Origin: Christensenella massiliensis | GTDB taxonomy: Bacteria > Bacillota > Clostridia > Christensenellales > Christensenellaceae | Reading direction: 5' to 3' | DNA length: 64,000 nt | Assembly: GCA_900155415.1 (NCBI GenBank) | Contig: LT700187.1 | Span: 1,426,001 to 1,490,000, forward strand | Shown here: in pieces, positions 51,720 to 60,250 of the stretch | Layout: every line of letters starts with the position of its first letter | Position numbering within the stretch: position 1 is the stretch's first letter | Notes under the pieces: generated by a model | What the model was told of the DNA's origin: nothing | What the model saw: the letters and a program-made list of their open reading frames with translations, nothing else | The model's database searches: none | Made by a program: the position numbers and the translations under genes

Positions 51720-51858
51720 AAAAAATCTTTCGCTCCCTATCGATCAGGGACGAAAGAACATCTTCCGCGGTTCCACCCTTTTTGGTCAAAAAACCCGCCT
51801 TCTTTGATGCGTTTCTTTTGCGCGGGGCGCCACACCCGCAAAACGCGCTATTCACTTA
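51720..51858 (-). ncRNA. T-box leader of glyQS
   Basis: Minus strand, about 25-160 nt before glyQS: the canonical T-box sequence GGGTGGAACCGCG (around 51764-51778) followed by a terminator hairpin CTTTCGTCCCT with AGGGAGCGAAAG and eight T. Upstream is a GC-rich stem I with a GGC triplet in its loop-side strand, a plausible glycine specifier. Uncharged tRNA-Gly would favour the antiterminator. The leader is short (about 140 nt), as in compact glycine T-boxes. Confidence 0.92.
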
Positions 51859-51866
51859 CAGCCACA

Positions 51867-51895
51867 ATCATATCAAGTTTAAAGGCGGATTTCAA
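51867..51895 (-). promoter_or_regulatory. glyQS promoter
   Basis: Minus strand TTGAAA (51895-51890), 17-bp spacer, TATGAT (51872-51867); transcription would start about 51860, at the beginning of the T-box leader. Confidence 0.7.
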
Positions 51896-51988
51896 GATTA
51901 TTTTCCAAAATACCGGGGACCGGATTTTACGGAGACGCGGCATGTGATATACTGAATGGGAATCAAAAACATACAAAGGAGTACCATC

Positions 51989-52276
51989 ATGACTGGGCTT
52001 GGCCTGTTTGGAATCATTACGGTATGCTCTACGCTGGCCGTTTTCATCGTATGCCTCGCGCTTTACTGCCGCATTCAAACAAAACGGCATTTTAAATGCC
52101 CCTATTGCGGCGCGCGCTTCAAGATGCCCGGAATGCGCACATTTTTTGCGGCGCGTCAGGGAACGGACCGTTTGCTGTTCTGTCCGCAGTGCGGACAAAG
52201 CGGATATATGGAAAATATTCCGGATGCGGACTATGAGGCGGAAAAAACAGAAGAAAAAGAGGACGGCAGAACATGA
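51989..52276 (+). CDS. Small membrane protein with zinc ribbon
   Basis: 95 aa: one membrane segment (about residues 5-28) followed by a cytoplasmic zinc ribbon with paired cysteines (CPYCGARF and CPQCGQSG) and an acidic tail. ATG 51989 after AAAGGAG. Overlaps crcB by 4 bp (ATGA), so it is translationally coupled to the fluoride channel. No named family recognised; a helper or regulatory role is speculative. Confidence 0.75.
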   Translation: MTGLGLFGIITVCSTLAVFIVCLALYCRIQTKRHFKCPYCGARFKMPGMRTFFAARQGTDRLLFCPQCGQSGYMENIPDADYEAEKTEEKEDGRT

Positions 52277-52641
52277 CTGTGCTGCTGATCGGCCTCGGAG
52301 GCTTTGCGGGCGCGGTGGGACGTTATGGCATGAGTCTGCTGACAAAAGGACTGTCCGGAGATTTTCCGTGGGGAACACTCCTTGTGAATCTTATCGGATC
52401 CTTTTGTATCGGCTTGGTATATCAAATGACGCTTGCGTGGAACATAGACGAACGGCTCTCGAGCATGGTGATGCTGGGCGTTCTGGGCGGGTTTACGACG
52501 TTTTCCACTTTTTCACTCGAAACGCTGCGCCTTTTCGAAAAGGGCGATTTGCTTTTTGCGCTGCTGAACATTTTGTTGTCTGCTGCGGCATGCGTGTTTG
52601 CGGCATGGCTCGGGAGACTGCTGGTCCGTACGTTTTCATGA
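52273..52641 (+). CDS. crcB: Fluoride channel CrcB/Fluc
   Basis: 122-aa Fluc-type fluoride exporter with four membrane segments. The conserved GGFAGAVGRYGMSL start, WGTLLVNLIGSFCIG (pore Asn) and GVLGGFTTFSTFSLET (Phe box and Na+-site loop) are present. Fluc proteins form antiparallel dimers; only one gene is present, so a homodimer is likely. I looked for a fluoride riboswitch upstream and did not find one. Confidence 0.93.
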   Translation: MTVLLIGLGGFAGAVGRYGMSLLTKGLSGDFPWGTLLVNLIGSFCIGLVYQMTLAWNIDERLSSMVMLGVLGGFTTFSTFSLETLRLFEKGDLLFALLNILLSAAACVFAAWLGRLLVRTFS

Positions 52642-52678
52642 CGGGGAACGGCCGCTTTTCTTGCGCAGCTCCGCGCAT

Positions 52679-53182
52679 TCAGTTGAGCGCGAGGATCGAA
52701 ACGTTGAGGACTGCCGCGATGCAAAGCCATATAAGATAGGGGAGCAGAAGAACAAAGGCAGGACGGTCTTCTGAAAAAACGCTGCGCAACAGGAAGAACA
52801 GATTCACGAGCAGGGCGGCCATAACGATAAGTGCCGGCAGAGGCGCATGGGCAAGAAAAAAGACGGGAGACCAAAGCGCGTTCAATATGATATTGATGAT
52901 ATAACCGGCTGCAGCGGCCCTGCATATACGGCGTTTCGAAACGATGCGGATAAAAGAAACGGCCAGCAGGATATATAAAACGGTCCATATAGCGGCAAAA
53001 GCCCATGGCGGCGGCTGAAGCGGGGAAAGTGTAAGGCCCGTATACCATGCGGACGAAGTATCCGTAGAGAGCCCGCCTATTACAGCGCCGGCGGCAGTTG
53101 CGGCGGCGGCGCCGATCATTCTGAAAACGCGCATATTTTTTTCGTGCTTTCGTTCCTCCATACTATAAGTCATGACAAACAT
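52679..53182 (-). CDS. tspO: TspO/MBR-family membrane protein
   Basis: 167-aa five-segment translocator-protein homologue. The signature LSPLQPPPWAFAAIWTVLYILLAV (read in parts, near residue 52-75) with PPPW and the later ALWSPVFF match TspO, which binds porphyrins and tetrapyrroles. ATG 53182 behind GAGAGGA; a second Met at 53161 is possible. Its presence in an anaerobe may relate to porphyrin or corrin handling. Confidence 0.9.
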   Translation of the reverse strand: MFVMTYSMEERKHEKNMRVFRMIGAAAATAAGAVIGGLSTDTSSAWYTGLTLSPLQPPPWAFAAIWTVLYILLAVSFIRIVSKRRICRAAAAGYIINIILNALWSPVFFLAHAPLPALIVMAALLVNLFFLLRSVFSEDRPAFVLLLPYLIWLCIAAVLNVSILALN

Positions 53183-53234
53183 AGCATATCCTCTCTTTCT
53201 CCGGGAAAAGAATCCCGGAATCTTCGATAATTCC

Positions 53235-53402
53235 TTGCAATATAACGCGTAGCTGGGCTATAATAAATCATTGGAGATCTGTCCGGCGCTATCGCGCAAG
53301 CAGTTTAATGATAACCGCGAAGCGCACGGGTAAACGGTTTTTCCATTAAAATTCACTTATGTAGGGTATCCGCCGTATGCGGAACCTGAGCGGAGGTAAC
53401 AA
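53235..53402 (+). promoter_or_regulatory. Promoter and 130-nt leader of the pantothenate genes
   Basis: TTGCAA (53235-53240), 18-bp spacer, TATAAT (53259-53264), then an untranslated leader of about 130 nt that can fold: AACCG with CGGTT followed by TTT near 53315-53345, and TCCGC-5 nt-GCGGA just before the ribosome site AGCGGAGG. No riboswitch class recognised. Confidence 0.5.
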
Positions 53403-53993
53403 ATGAATAAGAAAACGAGAACGCTGACCCTGACGGCGATTTTGATCGCCATAACGCTGCTGTTTGGTTTCACGCCGATCGGTTATATCCAGACGCCTTT
53501 CGGCATCGTGATCACACTGATGTGTCTGCCGGTCATTATCGGAACGCTTACGTTGGGCTGGAAAGCGGGTCTTGCGCTCGCAGCTCTTTTTGCGGTCACG
53601 AGCATCGCAAAAATACCGTCTGACGTATTCGGGCCGACGCTGCTTGCCGCGGATCCGGTGCTGCTGATGGTCAACATCATTGTTCCGCGTCTTTTGATCC
53701 CGCTTGTGGTCGCACTGGTATACCGTGTGATGCATACAAAGCGGGAGCTTCTCAATATTGGAGTCGCGGCGGTAGCAGGATCGCTGACGAACACGGTGCT
53801 GTACCTCGGATTTCTGTATGCGTTCTTTTCCGGCATCGTGGCCAGTGGGATCATTATTTCAGTAGCGCTTCTCAACGGTATCATCGAGGCGGTGGTCGCG
53901 GCGCTCCTGTGCCCGCCCATCGTGCGCGCGCTGAGAAAGACGGTGCCGCCGCTTGGCAGGGGGGCGTCCGCGAAACAGACGGCGGCCGAATAA
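53403..53993 (+). CDS. panT: ECF transporter S component, probably for pantothenate
   Basis: 196-aa membrane protein with about six hydrophobic segments, of the energy-coupling-factor substrate-binding type (FGFTPIGYIQTPFGIVITLMC at the start, then GTLTLGWKAGLALAALF and GSLTNTVLYLGFLY). It would use a shared EcfA/A'/T module encoded elsewhere. The pantothenate assignment rests on its neighbour coaX 40 bp downstream; S components for other vitamins look similar. The tail is Ala/Lys-rich and cytoplasmic. Confidence 0.78.
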   Translation: MNKKTRTLTLTAILIAITLLFGFTPIGYIQTPFGIVITLMCLPVIIGTLTLGWKAGLALAALFAVTSIAKIPSDVFGPTLLAADPVLLMVNIIVPRLLIPLVVALVYRVMHTKRELLNIGVAAVAGSLTNTVLYLGFLYAFFSGIVASGIIISVALLNGIIEAVVAALLCPPIVRALRKTVPPLGRGASAKQTAAE

Positions 53994-54033
53994 AACGCGC
54001 GGATAGCCGCGCTCAAAGGAGATTTTACAGCAG

Positions 54034-54795
54034 ATGATATTTGTGATGGATGTGGGCAACACCAACATCAAATGCGGCATGTTTGAGGGGAATGTACTCG
54101 TACATTCCTTCCGGATGACGACGGATATCGACGCAACGTCGGACCAGTATGGTATTCAGATGATAGAGTTTTTTGATTATCTGGACCATGCGCCGATGGA
54201 CATTGACGGGATCATCATTTCTTCTGTCATTCCGTCTATCAACTACACGCTTGACCACATGTCGCGCGAATATTTTAAAAAGAAGCCTATGTTCGTCGGG
54301 CCGGGGATCAAAACGGGGATCAATATCAAATACGATAATCCAAAAGAGCTCGGAACGGACAGGATCGTCAACGCGGTAGGCGCCTATGAGCTGTTCGGCG
54401 GCCCGGTCATTACGATCGATTTTGGAACGGCAACGAGCTTCGGCGCGATCTCCGCAAAAGGGGATTTTCTCGGCGGTGCGATATGCCCGGGGCTTCGCAT
54501 CGCGTCCGATGCGCTTACGGAAAATGCAGCCAAGCTGCCGCGCATCGAACTCAAACGCCCGGAGACGGTCATCAATAAAACGACGGTCACGTCTATGCAG
54601 GCGGGCATCATTTATGGCTATGTCGGGCAGGTGCAGTATATCGTCGAGCGAATGAAAGACGAAATGGGCGGCGCAAAGGTCGTAGCGACGGGCGGCTTTT
54701 CCGAGCTGATCGCGCAGGAGACCAATTGTATTGACGAGATCATACCGACGCTCACGCTGATCGGTTTGAATAAGATTTATATGAAAAACTGCTGA
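54034..54795 (+). CDS. coaX: Type III pantothenate kinase
   Basis: 253-aa CoaX, first step of CoA synthesis: pantothenate + ATP to 4'-phosphopantothenate. The ASKHA-fold phosphate motif DVGNTNIKCGMFEG (residues about 5-18), GTDRIVNAVGAYELFGG and TIDFGTATSFGAISAKG (Asp of the active site) are all intact. Type III kinases need a monovalent cation and are not feedback-inhibited by CoA (family knowledge). Follows the ECF S component in the same operon. Confidence 0.95.
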   Translation: MIFVMDVGNTNIKCGMFEGNVLVHSFRMTTDIDATSDQYGIQMIEFFDYLDHAPMDIDGIIISSVIPSINYTLDHMSREYFKKKPMFVGPGIKTGINIKYDNPKELGTDRIVNAVGAYELFGGPVITIDFGTATSFGAISAKGDFLGGAICPGLRIASDALTENAAKLPRIELKRPETVINKTTVTSMQAGIIYGYVGQVQYIVERMKDEMGGAKVVATGGFSELIAQETNCIDEIIPTLTLIGLNKIYMKNC

Positions 54796-54823
54796 GCAGT
54801 TTTCCGGAAAAGGAGTTACGGCT

Positions 54824-56101
54824 ATGAAAGACATAAAAATAGCGATTCTGGGAATGGGTACGGTAGGCGGCGGTATCTATCAGCTCATCGAACAGGAACA
54901 GAAGAATATCGAACACAAGGACGGCATACGCCTTACGGTCAAAAAGACGCTTGCGCTTTCCTATGCGGTAGATGTGCCGGAAGAAAAGAAAGCCAAGGAT
55001 ATCGACGAGATCGTGAACGATCCGGAGATATCGATCGTTGCGGAAGTGATGGGTGGCCAGCATCCTGCCAAAGAGTTTATTTTAAAAGCGCTTGAAGCGG
55101 GCAAGACGGTCGTTTCTGCGAATAAAGACATGATCTCGCAGAACTGGCCGGACCTTGAGGCGGCGGCAAAGCGCAGCGGAGCCGGCTTTTATTTTGAAGC
55201 GGCTGTCGGGGGAGGAATACCGATCCTGCGGGCGCTAAACGATTCTATGCAGGCAAACAGCATCAGGGAAGTATATGGGATCGTAAACGGAACGACCAAC
55301 TATATCCTGACTAAAATGGACGACGAGGGGCGCGATTTTTCCGATGTGCTGAAAGAAGCGCAGGCGCTGGGCTATGCGGAAGCAAATCCGGAGAGCGACG
55401 TGGAGGGCTACGATGCGCGGTATAAGCTTTCCATTCTTGCCTCTATGGCATTTCATGCACGTGTGCCGGTGGATAAGATATACTGTGAGGGCATCACAAA
55501 GCTGACGAAAGCGGACATTGCGATCGGGCGGGAGCTTGGCTATGTGGTCAAGCTGCTCGCTATCGGAAAAAAGGATGCAGACGGCAGCATCGAGGTACGC
55601 GTACATCCTACGATGATCCCGAAGGAGCATGCGCTCGCGAACATCAAGGGCTCGTTCAACGCGATTTTCATCGATGGCAGCGCTGTAGGGGAAATGATGT
55701 GGTATGGAAAGGGCGCGGGCGATTTCCCGACTGCGAGCGCTCTTGTATCCGACATGGTCTATGCCGTGCATAATGCCGGTCATCCGCGTTATGCGACATT
55801 TGACAACAGGTATGAAGCAGATCAGGTGAAATTCAATAACGATTGGATCACAGAATATTTCATCCGCACCGATGTGCAGGATAAGCCCGGTGTGCTCGCA
55901 AAGATAGCGGGGATATTCGGAAAGCATGACGTCAGCATTGAAAGCGTCATCCAGAAAGGCGCAAAGCCGGGCGAAGAGAGCGCGCCGCTCATTTTGGTGA
56001 CGCATAAGGCGCATGAACAGGACCTTAGGGATGCAGTAAAAGAGATACAGGAGCTTGAGGCAGTCGTTGGAACTGTCAACTGCATCCGGGTGGAAAAATA
56101 G
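54824..56101 (+). CDS. hom: Homoserine dehydrogenase with ACT domain
   Basis: 425 aa; reduces aspartate semialdehyde to homoserine. N-terminal nucleotide-binding ILGMGTVGGGIYQLIEQ, the catalytic segment GIVNGTTNYILTKM and ANPESDVEGYDARYKL, and a C-terminal ACT domain (about 350-425, with DVQDKPGVLAKIAGIF) that normally gives threonine inhibition. It lies 28 bp after coaX. An O-acetylhomoserine sulfhydrylase lies 5 kb away, which fits methionine synthesis. Confidence 0.95.
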   Translation: MKDIKIAILGMGTVGGGIYQLIEQEQKNIEHKDGIRLTVKKTLALSYAVDVPEEKKAKDIDEIVNDPEISIVAEVMGGQHPAKEFILKALEAGKTVVSANKDMISQNWPDLEAAAKRSGAGFYFEAAVGGGIPILRALNDSMQANSIREVYGIVNGTTNYILTKMDDEGRDFSDVLKEAQALGYAEANPESDVEGYDARYKLSILASMAFHARVPVDKIYCEGITKLTKADIAIGRELGYVVKLLAIGKKDADGSIEVRVHPTMIPKEHALANIKGSFNAIFIDGSAVGEMMWYGKGAGDFPTASALVSDMVYAVHNAGHPRYATFDNRYEADQVKFNNDWITEYFIRTDVQDKPGVLAKIAGIFGKHDVSIESVIQKGAKPGEESAPLILVTHKAHEQDLRDAVKEIQELEAVVGTVNCIRVEK

Positions 56102-56166
56102 CAGTAGAAGAGGGGGCGGCCGCTGCAAAGCACGCAGCCTGCCGGAATTATGAAAGGAGAATCGAA

Positions 56167-56511
56167 ATGGTAATTGGAAAACATGAAGCAGTAAATGCGG
56201 ATAAGCTGGGCGGAAACGGCGAGGGAAAGGCGCAGCTTTATCACTGGCTGGACGGAGCCGAAATGTGTCCGAATCTTGAACTGCTCACAACGATCACGCT
56301 CGAGCCGGGTGCAACGGTGAGTGACCATCCGCATCACGGAGAAGCGGAAATCTATTGCCTTACGGAAGGCAGCGGGGAATATAATGACAACGGAAAGACC
56401 GTTGCCGTAAAAGCGGGCGATGTAACGGTCTGCTATGACGGGGAAATGCACGGACTTAAGAACACGGGAGACGGAACGCTTGTGTTCCATGCGATCATCG
56501 TAAAAGGATAA
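56167..56511 (+). CDS. Cupin-domain protein
   Basis: 114-aa single cupin. Motif 1 DHPHHGEAEIYCLTEGSGEY holds the His-His-Glu ligands; motif 2 GDVTVCYDGEMHGLKN gives the late His. Probably a metal-binding small enzyme or sugar-binding protein; no substrate readable. AAAGGAG precedes the ATG. Stands between hom and lemA in the same direction. Confidence 0.85.
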   Translation: MVIGKHEAVNADKLGGNGEGKAQLYHWLDGAEMCPNLELLTTITLEPGATVSDHPHHGEAEIYCLTEGSGEYNDNGKTVAVKAGDVTVCYDGEMHGLKNTGDGTLVFHAIIVKG

Positions 56512-56551
56512 CGCCTGCAGAGAAAGCTGTACCGACGAAAGGAGAAACAGA

Positions 56552-57118
56552 ATGGAATGGTGGACGTGGCTCATTATTGCTGTCGTAGCTGTCGTTGTTA
56601 TCATCGTGATTTGGTATATCACGGCGTACAACAGCTTCATCAAAATGAAAAACAGCATCGAAGAAGCGTGGGCGACAATCGATGTATATCTCAAAAAAAG
56701 GTTCGACCTGATCCCGAACCTTGTGGAAACGGTAAAGGGCTATGCGGCGCATGAACGGGGAACGCTCGATGAAGTGACCGCAGCGCGCAACAGCGTGGCA
56801 AGCTCGGCAACGACGGAAGAGAGGCTTGCAAACGAGAATATTCTTTCCGGTACGCTCAGAAGCCTGTTTGCAGTTGCGGAAGCGTATCCGGACCTGAAAG
56901 CGAATACGAATTTCCTCGATTTGCAGAACCAGCTTAATATGGTGGAAACAGACCTTGCAAACGCGCGCAAGTATTATAATGCGAACGTGAGAATGTTCAA
57001 TACCAAGCTTGAGACTTTCCCGACACGCTTTATCGCGCGGAAGTTCAATTTCACGAAGCAGCCGATGTATGAAGTGGAGAACGCGGCAGAGCGCGAAAAT
57101 GTGAAGGTGCAGTTTTAA
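56552..57118 (+). CDS. lemA: LemA-family protein
   Basis: 188 aa: one N-terminal membrane segment (about residues 4-26) then a long helical LemA domain (NSFIKMKNSIEEAWATIDVYLKKRFDLIPNLV, read in parts) and KFNFTKQPMYEVE near the end. LemA is often paired with a TPM-domain or DUF2207 membrane protein, and here the DUF2207 protein follows. The function of the pair is unknown. Confidence 0.92.
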   Translation: MEWWTWLIIAVVAVVVIIVIWYITAYNSFIKMKNSIEEAWATIDVYLKKRFDLIPNLVETVKGYAAHERGTLDEVTAARNSVASSATTEERLANENILSGTLRSLFAVAEAYPDLKANTNFLDLQNQLNMVETDLANARKYYNANVRMFNTKLETFPTRFIARKFNFTKQPMYEVENAAERENVKVQF

Positions 57119-57139
57119 AGAATATCGCTTATGGAAATA

Positions 57140-57166
57140 CGCAGCCGCAAAGCGGCTGCGGTTTTA
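57140..57166 (+). terminator. Terminator-like hairpin after lemA
   Basis: GCAGCCGC (57141-57148) AAA GCGGCTGC, then GGTTTTAT. May partly separate lemA from the next gene. Confidence 0.75.
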
Positions 57167-57260
57167 TATAAGCACATAAAAGGGCCTGTATCGGCCTAAA
57201 ATGCGGACCGCATCCGGCAGGAACAGGAATCGTATGCGGCCCCATCATAAGGGAACTAAT

Positions 57261-59162
57261 ATGAAAAAATTTTTAACCGGCCTCGTCATAGTGCTTCTGC
57301 TGTGCCTGTCGTTTGTTTCGACGGGGTTTGCAGCAGACGCTGATTATGTCATCGAGGACTATCACCGGAAGATCACGGTGCACGAAAACAATACATACAG
57401 TATAGAAGATACCATGACGGTAAACTGGCTTACGCCTGCCCATGGCCTGCGTGTGGATATCCCGACGAAGGCGGAGCTTACGCGTGAATATGAAGGGAAA
57501 AGCTATCGAGACACCTATCAGGTCCTTGTGAGCGACGTGCACGCACAGCGGCAGTATAGTACAGAAAAAAGCGGCGATACGTTTCTGATAAAGATAGGTG
57601 ATCCGGATTCGTATGTAACAGGCAGGCATACCTATACCTTTGGTTATCTGTTTGACCCGGGCGATGATGGACATGAGGAGTTCGATGAATTCTATTTTAA
57701 CCTTGTTGCACCGGCATGGGCGGCGCCGATCGAACACTTTTCATTCGAGATAGAGATGCCGAAGGAATTCGATACTTCGAAGATCGGATTTTCAACGGGG
57801 GCCTATGGAACCTCAGGCTATAATACGGATGCACTGCGATTCACAGCAGACGGTACGAGCATTGCGGGAGAGGTGACGCAGACGATAGCACCCTACGAGG
57901 GAGTGACTGTCGCTGTTCAGCTGCCGGACGGATATTATGTGGGAGCGCGGGACCCGCACAGCCAGATTTTTCCGTGGATCATCGGCGGGCTTGCTGCCCT
58001 TGGCGTCATAGTGCTGCTGTATGTTACGGCGGGACCGCGCCGCAGGGAGATACAGACGGTGGAATTTTATCCGCCGGAAGGTATGAATCCTGCGGATGTC
58101 GGCTATATCATAGACGGGATCGTAGAAGACCGGGACGCCGTATCCCTGCTTATCTATTGGGCCGACAAGGGTATCATCGAGATCTATCAGGAAGAAAAAG
58201 AAGAGCTGCGTTTCCGTAAAAAATCGGAGCTGCCCGCGGAGGCGAACGATTATGAGCGTATTCTGTTTGATAAAATGTTCAGCGGGCGGGAAAGCGTACG
58301 TCTGAAAGATATGCGGTATCATTTTGCGTCTACGGTCTCGGCCGTAAAAGACCGCATTCGGGATAAATACAGGACAGAGGAGAACCTTGTGTTTACAAAA
58401 GGCTCCGGGCCGCGGCAGACGGCGGCGTGCTTTTTTGCCGTGCTTCCGGCAGTCCTGATGTTCCTGTTCGGCAACTATATGGAAGAGTTCGACCTATTTA
58501 CAGCGGTGTTTTCGGGTGTCGTTGCATGTGTATTCGGCTGCGCTTTCGTTTCGATGCTGTGCAGAAATATCAATAAATGGAAGTCGGAAAAGCTGGCCTC
58601 CAAAACAGGAGCGATGATTCTCAATATCGTATTGATCGCAGGCTGGCTGGGCGTGCTCCTGTTGTTCAGTATCGATAGCTTCAGCACATGGGCGCTCGTG
58701 CCTGCGGCGGCTTCGCTTGCAGGTATGGTCCTTGCGACGCAGATGCGCAGACGGACAAAGCGCGGCGCTGATTGGGCGGGCCGTATCCTCGGACTTAAGC
58801 ATTTTATCGAAACAGTGGAAGCGGATAAGCTGGAAATGCTGGTGGAAAGCGACCCGCATTATTTTTACAATATTCTTCCCTATGCTTATGTGCTGGGTGT
58901 GACCGACAAATGGGCGAAGCAGTTCGAGAGCATCGCGGTCGAGCCGCCGGATTGGTATTACGGATATAACGGCTCGGTCTTTACGACGGTACTGTTTGCG
59001 AATATGCTTTCCCACAACCTCTATTATGCGCAGCAGAGCATGATGGCGGTTAAGAATTCCGGCGGAAACGGCGATTTCGGAGGAGGGATCGGCGGCGGAG
59101 GCGGCTTCTCCGGCGGCGGATTTTCCGGAGGCGGCTTCGGCGGCGGAGGCGGGAGCTGGTGA
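57261..59162 (+). CDS. DUF2207 membrane protein with glycine-rich tail
   Basis: 633 aa: signal peptide (1-21), an extracellular beta-rich DUF2207 domain (about 22-230, starting ADADYVIEDYHRKITVHENNTY), a membrane segment near 238-258, cytoplasmic segment, two further membrane pairs (about 395-470), and a C-terminal Gly/Ser/Phe-rich tail with repeated FSGGGF. Typical partner of LemA, also seen with YlaP-type proteins; function unknown. ATG 57261 lacks a strong ribosome site but gives a proper signal peptide. Confidence 0.88.
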   Translation: MKKFLTGLVIVLLLCLSFVSTGFAADADYVIEDYHRKITVHENNTYSIEDTMTVNWLTPAHGLRVDIPTKAELTREYEGKSYRDTYQVLVSDVHAQRQYSTEKSGDTFLIKIGDPDSYVTGRHTYTFGYLFDPGDDGHEEFDEFYFNLVAPAWAAPIEHFSFEIEMPKEFDTSKIGFSTGAYGTSGYNTDALRFTADGTSIAGEVTQTIAPYEGVTVAVQLPDGYYVGARDPHSQIFPWIIGGLAALGVIVLLYVTAGPRRREIQTVEFYPPEGMNPADVGYIIDGIVEDRDAVSLLIYWADKGIIEIYQEEKEELRFRKKSELPAEANDYERILFDKMFSGRESVRLKDMRYHFASTVSAVKDRIRDKYRTEENLVFTKGSGPRQTAACFFAVLPAVLMFLFGNYMEEFDLFTAVFSGVVACVFGCAFVSMLCRNINKWKSEKLASKTGAMILNIVLIAGWLGVLLLFSIDSFSTWALVPAAASLAGMVLATQMRRRTKRGADWAGRILGLKHFIETVEADKLEMLVESDPHYFYNILPYAYVLGVTDKWAKQFESIAVEPPDWYYGYNGSVFTTVLFANMLSHNLYYAQQSMMAVKNSGGNGDFGGGIGGGGGFSGGGFSGGGFGGGGGSW

Positions 59163-59441
59163 CGTCGCAGCGCGCCTCTTTGCTCGCTTTACCGTTTTAC
59201 GGTAAAGCTTCGCCTTTCCGGCGGCTGCAGCTCTGCATACCTTTATTTTTCCAATCGCGCGGCGCTTTCGCTTGCGCTCTTGGAATTACAGGCATCCTTT
59301 TCCCCACCCGAACCGCTTACGCTGGGTTCGTACGGGGACCCCGGCAAAGGCGTTAACAGCGCACCCCTTTGCTCGCTTCGCCGTTTTGCGGCCATCGGAT
59401 CGGGGATGCAGTAAACAATTAGAAACTTTGGAGTGACAGTT
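59163..59441. repeat. Intergenic region with a degenerate direct repeat
   Basis: No gene. An imperfect repeat of about 35 bp occurs twice, beginning near 59168 and 59358 (both contain CTTTGCTCGCTT and CCGTTTT-CGG). The first copy includes a perfect hairpin, GCTTTACCG-TTTTA-CGGTAAAGC (59186-59208). Between them CGAACC...GGTTCG pairs around 59310-59330. It may be an unnamed dispersed repeat of this genome. Confidence 0.55.
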
Positions 59442-60176
59442 ATGAAAGGAACAGTCCTTATCACAGGGGCCTCGCGCGGGATCGGCCGGGCATGTGCTCT
59501 TGCGTTTGGAAAAGCAGGCTGGTGTGTCGCGGCAAATTATCATACGAATAAAGAGGCCGCGCATTCGCTGCTTTGCGAGCTAAAAGACCTGCATGTCAGC
59601 GCTGGGATATTTCAGGCGGATGTTTCCGATGCCGTACAGGTCGCGCGTATGTACGGCGAGGTCAGGGAACGGTTCGGGAACGTGACCGTTCTGGTCAACA
59701 ATGCGGGGGCCGCGCAGCAAAAGCTATTTACGGATATTACCGAAGCAGATTGGCAGCGGATATTCGATATCAACGTAAAAGGAATGTTCCTGTGTACGCG
59801 GGCGGTCTTTCCGGATATGATCAGCCGTAAACAGGGATGTGTCATCAATCTCTCGTCGATTTGGGGAATAGCCGGCGCATCATGCGAAGTACATTATTCC
59901 GCAGCCAAAGCGGCAGTTATTGGCTTCACGAAAGCGCTTGCAAAGGAAGCGGGGCCGTCCGGCATACGCGTCAACTGCATTGCGCCCGGTGTGGTCGAAA
60001 CGGATATGCTCGCCGGCATTGACGAAGCCGCCCGGCAGGAGCTTGCAGAAGAAACGCCGCTCGGCTGCCTCGGCACACCGGACGATATCGCACAGGCAGC
60101 GGTATTCCTCGCGGGAGAGGGAGGAAGGTTCATAACAGGACAGATATTGAGTCCGAACGGGGGGCTCGTCATTTAA
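59442..60176 (+). CDS. SDR oxidoreductase (FabG-like)
   Basis: 244-aa classical short-chain dehydrogenase: cofactor loop TGASRGIGRACALAFG (residues about 7-22), NNAG near 86, active-site Ser in INLSSIWGIAG, YSAAK (Tyr-x-x-x-Lys) near 153 and a C-terminal GGRFITGQILSPNGG. Closest in form to 3-oxoacyl-ACP reductase, but not in a fatty-acid cluster, so a different alcohol/ketone substrate is equally possible. ATG 59442 chosen; an upstream ATG at 59433 is in frame. Confidence 0.85.
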   Translation: MKGTVLITGASRGIGRACALAFGKAGWCVAANYHTNKEAAHSLLCELKDLHVSAGIFQADVSDAVQVARMYGEVRERFGNVTVLVNNAGAAQQKLFTDITEADWQRIFDINVKGMFLCTRAVFPDMISRKQGCVINLSSIWGIAGASCEVHYSAAKAAVIGFTKALAKEAGPSGIRVNCIAPGVVETDMLAGIDEAARQELAEETPLGCLGTPDDIAQAAVFLAGEGGRFITGQILSPNGGLVI

Positions 60177-60191
60177 AAAGCGTTTTGACGC

Positions 60192-60206
60192 TGGACTTTC
60201 AGTCCA
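60192..60206. promoter_or_regulatory. Inverted repeat before the sulfhydrylase gene
   Basis: TGGACT-TTC-AGTCCA, 45 bp before the start codon and next to TTGACG. Possible operator for sulfur-dependent control; not a riboswitch. Confidence 0.45.
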
Positions 60207-60250
60207 AAAGGAGTACAATAAAAGCAAAAAGTAAAAGCGGGAGAATGGAT

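Noticed and set aside
51896-51988. Fluoride riboswitch ahead of the zinc-ribbon protein and crcB
   Set aside because: The conserved fluoride-aptamer sequence pattern is not visible in the short upstream region.
53271-53402. THF riboswitch ahead of the ECF S component
   Set aside because: A few bases resemble the class but the conserved core and pairing are not present; left as an unclassified leader.
54025-56128. Long leftward frames opposite coaX and hom
   Set aside because: Both plus-strand genes are complete and conserved; the antisense frames have no recognisable product.
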